From: a virus
Direction: 5' to 3' (one strand)
Virus record (IMG/VR): IMGVR_UViG_3300034109_000205
Coordinates: 1 to 22,575 of that record
DNA length: 22,575 nucleotides
A program made the translations under genes and the position numbers. Positions 20,033 to 22,575 of the stretch are shown here, piece by piece. The first letter of the stretch is position 1; each line of letters begins with the position of its first letter. The notes under the pieces are model-generated. The model ran no database searches. It saw nothing but the letters and a program-made list of their open reading frames with translations, and had not been told where the DNA came from.

Positions 20033-22218
20033 TGGAGCCGACTGACGATCTTTCGCTTATCATGACCGAGGTTGAGATTGCCGCCGAACCGGAGACGGAC
20101 AGCGCATTCCAGCCCATGAGCGAAGAGGATATCGAGAACATCGTCGCGGGCGCCGTAGACGATGCAATCGACTTCATTTCGTCGGAAATCACAGAACGGC
20201 GAATGAAGGCGCAGCGGTATTTCAAGGGCGAGGTCGATATCGGCTTTGAGCCGAACCGGAGCAAGGTTGTATCGACCAAGTGTCGGGACATAGTGCGGGC
20301 GGTAAAGCCGTCTATTCAGCGCGTATTCATGTCGGCAGAACGGCCTGTGGAGTTTATTCCTTCCGGCCCGGAAGATGTGGCGACAATGGAACAGGCCAGC
20401 ACCTATGCCGTCGCAAAGTTTCGCCAGCACAACGGTTACAAAATCCTGCGCGATGTGACGCACGATGCTCTTGTCAGCATCACGGGCTTTACGAAAGCGT
20501 ATTGGTCCGAATACGACAAGCCCAAGATTTACAATTTTTCGGGGCTGGACGATGCGCAATTCCAGATGATCCTGGACGCGCCCGGTGTTGATATTATCCA
20601 GCATGAGCAGACGCCGGACGAAGAAACGATCCGCGTCATGCAAGAGCAGGTCGAGCAGGCCACGATGATGGCCGAGCAGATGGCGCAGGCGGGCCAGCCT
20701 GTAGACCCGTCGCAGCTTCCTGCGATGCCCGATGTGCTGCCCATGCTGCATGACGTTCGGATCATGCGCAGGGAGACAGAGGGGAAACTGTGCGTCGAGA
20801 CCGTGCCGCCGGAGGAGTTTTTCGTAGACGAAAACGCAAGGTCGGACGATGATTTCTATGTCATCGGACACCGGACTGCGATGCGGGTTGCCGATGTAAT
20901 CGCGCTTGGCGTTGCAGAGGATTTGGCGCTGGAATTGGACCTTGACGCTGGCGCCGATGTGCAAAGCCAGGAGGGAGAAATCCGGCGCGGATATCCCGTG
21001 GACGCACAGAAGGGGCAAGACAGCGCCGATCCTTCAATGCGCAAGGTCACGGTGACCGAGGCGTATATGCGGATGGATATCGACGGCACCGGGACGCCGA
21101 TCCTGCACAAGTTTCTTCTCGGCGGGTCGGCCAACAAACTGTTGTCGTATGAGCCGGTCGATGACCATCCGTTCGCATCATGGCATGTGGACCCGGAGCC
21201 GCACACGTTCTTTGGGCGCAGTCTTGTCGAATTGATCGAGCAAGATCAGGACGCGGCGACTTACATCATTCGGAGCATTCTCGACAACGTGACCATGACC
21301 AATAACCCCCGTTTGGAGGTTGTGAACGGTCAGGTAGAAATGGACGATGTGCTGAATAACGAGTTCGGCGGCATTGTCAGGGTGAACGCGCCGGGCATGT
21401 TGCGGGATATCCCCGTGCCTTTTGTGGCGGCGCAGACGCTCCCGGCGCTGCAATATCTTGATGACATGGTGGAGGTCAAAACCGGCGTCACGCGGGCCAG
21501 CATGGGGCTTGACCCGGATGCGCTGCAATCGACCACGCGGGCGGCGGTCACGGCGACGGTGAGCGCGGGTGCGGGCCAGGTAGAGGTGATGGTCAGCAAT
21601 CTCGCCTACACGGGGATGCGGCGGCTGTTCAAGCAAATCCTGCAAATCATGTCCCGCCATTCGACGCGGGCCGAGATGATGCGGGTGAAGGGCGAATATG
21701 TCGCTATGGACCCTCGCGTATGGGATAGCGACCTTGACGCGACCGTGAATGTCGGGCTTGGCACCGGCCGCGAGGACCAGAAAAACGTCATTCTGTCCGA
21801 GGTAATGAAAATCCAGTTGCAGGCAATCCAGACCTACGGGCCGCAAAATCCGCTCGCCGGAATTGACCAGTTGCGCAATACGCTGGCCGACATGATGGCG
21901 TTGAACGGTATCGCCAATGCAGAGCGGTATTTCTCGCCGCCGCAACCGCCGCAACCGCCCGCCCCTGCGGCGCCACCGCAGGCCGATCCGGCGCAAGCGA
22001 TGGTGCAGGCTGAAACCATCAAGGCGCAGGCCAAGATGGCAAGCGATAGCCAGCGGCTGCAATTCGAGATGCAAAAGGCGCAGATGGACGATGATTTCCG
22101 CCGCGACCAGATGGAGCAAGACCTGATGATCGAGGACGCCAAGCTGCAAAAGTCGATTGATACGGAGGCGGTAAAGGCCGCGCAAATGGTTCCGCGTCAA
22201 TTCCAGGGTGGGATGTAA
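20032..22218 (+). CDS. Portal protein (P22-type)
   Basis: 728 residues, near the size of P22 gp1 (725). The portal is the 12-fold ring at one capsid vertex through which DNA is packaged and ejected. The N-terminus is acidic; residues 76-100 (SKVVSTKCRDIVRAVKPSIQ, RVFM) and the following AKFRQHNGYKILRDVTHDAL fit the clip and wing. The middle has the VPPEEFFVDENARSDDDFYV and VTVTEAYMRMDIDGTGTP phrases, HTFFGRSLVELIEQDQDA, DNVTMTNNPRLEVV, and TGVTRASMGLDPDALQSTTR, all of which recur in podophage portals. The C-terminus is a Pro-rich linker (PPQPPQPPAPAAPPQ) followed by a charged coiled coil, comparable to the barrel of P22. Residues about 180-230 hold an extra Met/Gln-rich insertion. Confidence 0.9.
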   Translation: MEPTDDLSLIMTEVEIAAEPETDSAFQPMSEEDIENIVAGAVDDAIDFISSEITERRMKAQRYFKGEVDIGFEPNRSKVVSTKCRDIVRAVKPSIQRVFMSAERPVEFIPSGPEDVATMEQASTYAVAKFRQHNGYKILRDVTHDALVSITGFTKAYWSEYDKPKIYNFSGLDDAQFQMILDAPGVDIIQHEQTPDEETIRVMQEQVEQATMMAEQMAQAGQPVDPSQLPAMPDVLPMLHDVRIMRRETEGKLCVETVPPEEFFVDENARSDDDFYVIGHRTAMRVADVIALGVAEDLALELDLDAGADVQSQEGEIRRGYPVDAQKGQDSADPSMRKVTVTEAYMRMDIDGTGTPILHKFLLGGSANKLLSYEPVDDHPFASWHVDPEPHTFFGRSLVELIEQDQDAATYIIRSILDNVTMTNNPRLEVVNGQVEMDDVLNNEFGGIVRVNAPGMLRDIPVPFVAAQTLPALQYLDDMVEVKTGVTRASMGLDPDALQSTTRAAVTATVSAGAGQVEVMVSNLAYTGMRRLFKQILQIMSRHSTRAEMMRVKGEYVAMDPRVWDSDLDATVNVGLGTGREDQKNVILSEVMKIQLQAIQTYGPQNPLAGIDQLRNTLADMMALNGIANAERYFSPPQPPQPPAPAAPPQADPAQAMVQAETIKAQAKMASDSQRLQFEMQKAQMDDDFRRDQMEQDLMIEDAKLQKSIDTEAVKAAQMVPRQFQGGM

Positions 22219-22469
22219 TGGACATTCTGCGGCGGGCGGAAAGGGCAAAGGCGATAATCAACGATCCTATTTTCGTTGAAGCCTTTGATGTGGTATTAAG
22301 TAATCAGACTGCGGTTTTCGCCAGTATGGACGCGACCGAAAGTCAGATCATGGAAGCGCATCGGATGGTCCGGGCGCTAAAGGCGGTGAAGGACCAAATC
22401 CTGTCAGTGATGATAGACGGGAAAGTCTTTGAGCACCGAATGCAAAAGGGAAAGCAGGACCGTGGATAA
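22218..22469 (+). CDS. Small helical protein between portal and scaffold
   Basis: 83 residues, starting at a TAATG junction with the portal stop. It is helical (MDILRRAERAKAIINDPIFV, then a DATESQIMEAHRMVRALKAV helix) and basic at the end (FEHRMQKGKQDRG). Such short proteins commonly lie between portal and scaffold or capsid genes in podophages and are unnamed. The next gene starts inside its last codons (GTG 22462), so the two are probably coupled. Function unknown. Confidence 0.7.
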   Translation: MDILRRAERAKAIINDPIFVEAFDVVLSNQTAVFASMDATESQIMEAHRMVRALKAVKDQILSVMIDGKVFEHRMQKGKQDRG

Positions 22470-22575
22470 CACGACTGCCGAAAACGGACTGATGGGCCTG
22501 ATCATGCAGGTGCCAGCCGAGGCGACGGAAGAAGCCCCGGAAGAAGAAACTGTTGCGCAGGAGCAGTCTGACGAG
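22462..22575 (+). CDS. Scaffold-like acidic protein, N-terminal part
   Basis: The frame opens at GTG 22462 and runs to the right edge, 38 codons. The residues are acidic: VDNTTAENGLMGLIMQVPAE, then EATEEAPEEETVAQEQSDE-like charge. After the portal, a very acidic start is typical of phage scaffolding proteins, with the capsid gene expected next, outside the window. AAAGCAGG precedes the GTG. A truncated gene by the window edge, not a broken one. The product class is inferred from position and composition. Confidence 0.6.
   Translation, partial: MDNTTAENGLMGLIMQVPAEATEEAPEEETVAQEQSDE

Noticed and set aside
20029-21018. Long - strand frames opposite the portal (also 21178-22248)
   Set aside because: They mirror the portal gene; composition is His/Arg/Leu-rich, typical of antisense of GC-rich coding sequence.
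1-22575. tRNA genes, integrase or attachment site
   Set aside because: No cloverleaf-like sequence, tyrosine or serine recombinase motifs, or direct repeats at gene ends were seen; they may lie outside the window.

Overview
The window is a stretch of a tailed double-stranded DNA phage or prophage with the gene set of a short-tailed (podovirus-like) virion. Every gene I can support lies on the + strand, most overlap their neighbours by 1-14 bases (ATGA or TAATG junctions), and the sequence is GC-rich. The codon use and the style of the small early genes suggest an alphaproteobacterial host, perhaps Rhodobacterales. That is inference; no host gene, tRNA, integrase or attachment site is visible, so free phage and prophage cannot be told apart.

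Layout. (1) 1-540: the tail of an upstream gene (1-97), a hairpin over its stop codon, then a 341-base array (112-452) with a strict rule: 5-base units starting GG, punctuated by nine 9-base units starting GGCGGT, with no register slip. (2) 541-2539: a recombination cluster with a Rad52/ERF-type single-strand annealing protein, NinB, a Ref-like HNH nuclease and two small proteins. (3) 2540-5338: small accessory genes in four transcription units, each led by a near-copy of one promoter/leader cassette (TTGACA, 16-17 bases, TATGGT-like, purine-rich ribosome binding site). One encodes an Rmf/CrpP-like protein. (4) 5339-5442: a terminator, then a candidate late promoter.

(5) 5443-22575: packaging and virion genes. 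They are a DUF5681-type small terminase, large terminase, a small unknown, a DUF6496-like basic peptide, an SU10-type head-tail adaptor, a fibre-like protein, a membrane protein, two tandem paralogous beta-rich virion proteins, a protein built of 20-residue repeats, a tail fibre with a self-cleaving S74 chaperone, an M15 endolysin, a holin-like membrane protein, a tail nozzle (P22 gp10-like), a C1q-like fibre, a GNAT-like protein, three or four internal/ejection proteins (one with a muramidase-like domain), a P22-type portal, a small protein and the start of an acidic scaffold-like protein.

How they fit together: the recombination genes would handle replication intermediates, the terminases package DNA through the portal, and adaptor plus nozzle close the head and form the stubby tail. 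The internal proteins would be ejected to breach the envelope, fibres bind the host, and endolysin plus holin release progeny. The most unusual items are the 5/9-base array beside the annealing-protein gene, the reiterated promoter cassettes, the portal lying about 13 kb downstream of the large terminase, and the 20-residue repeat protein.
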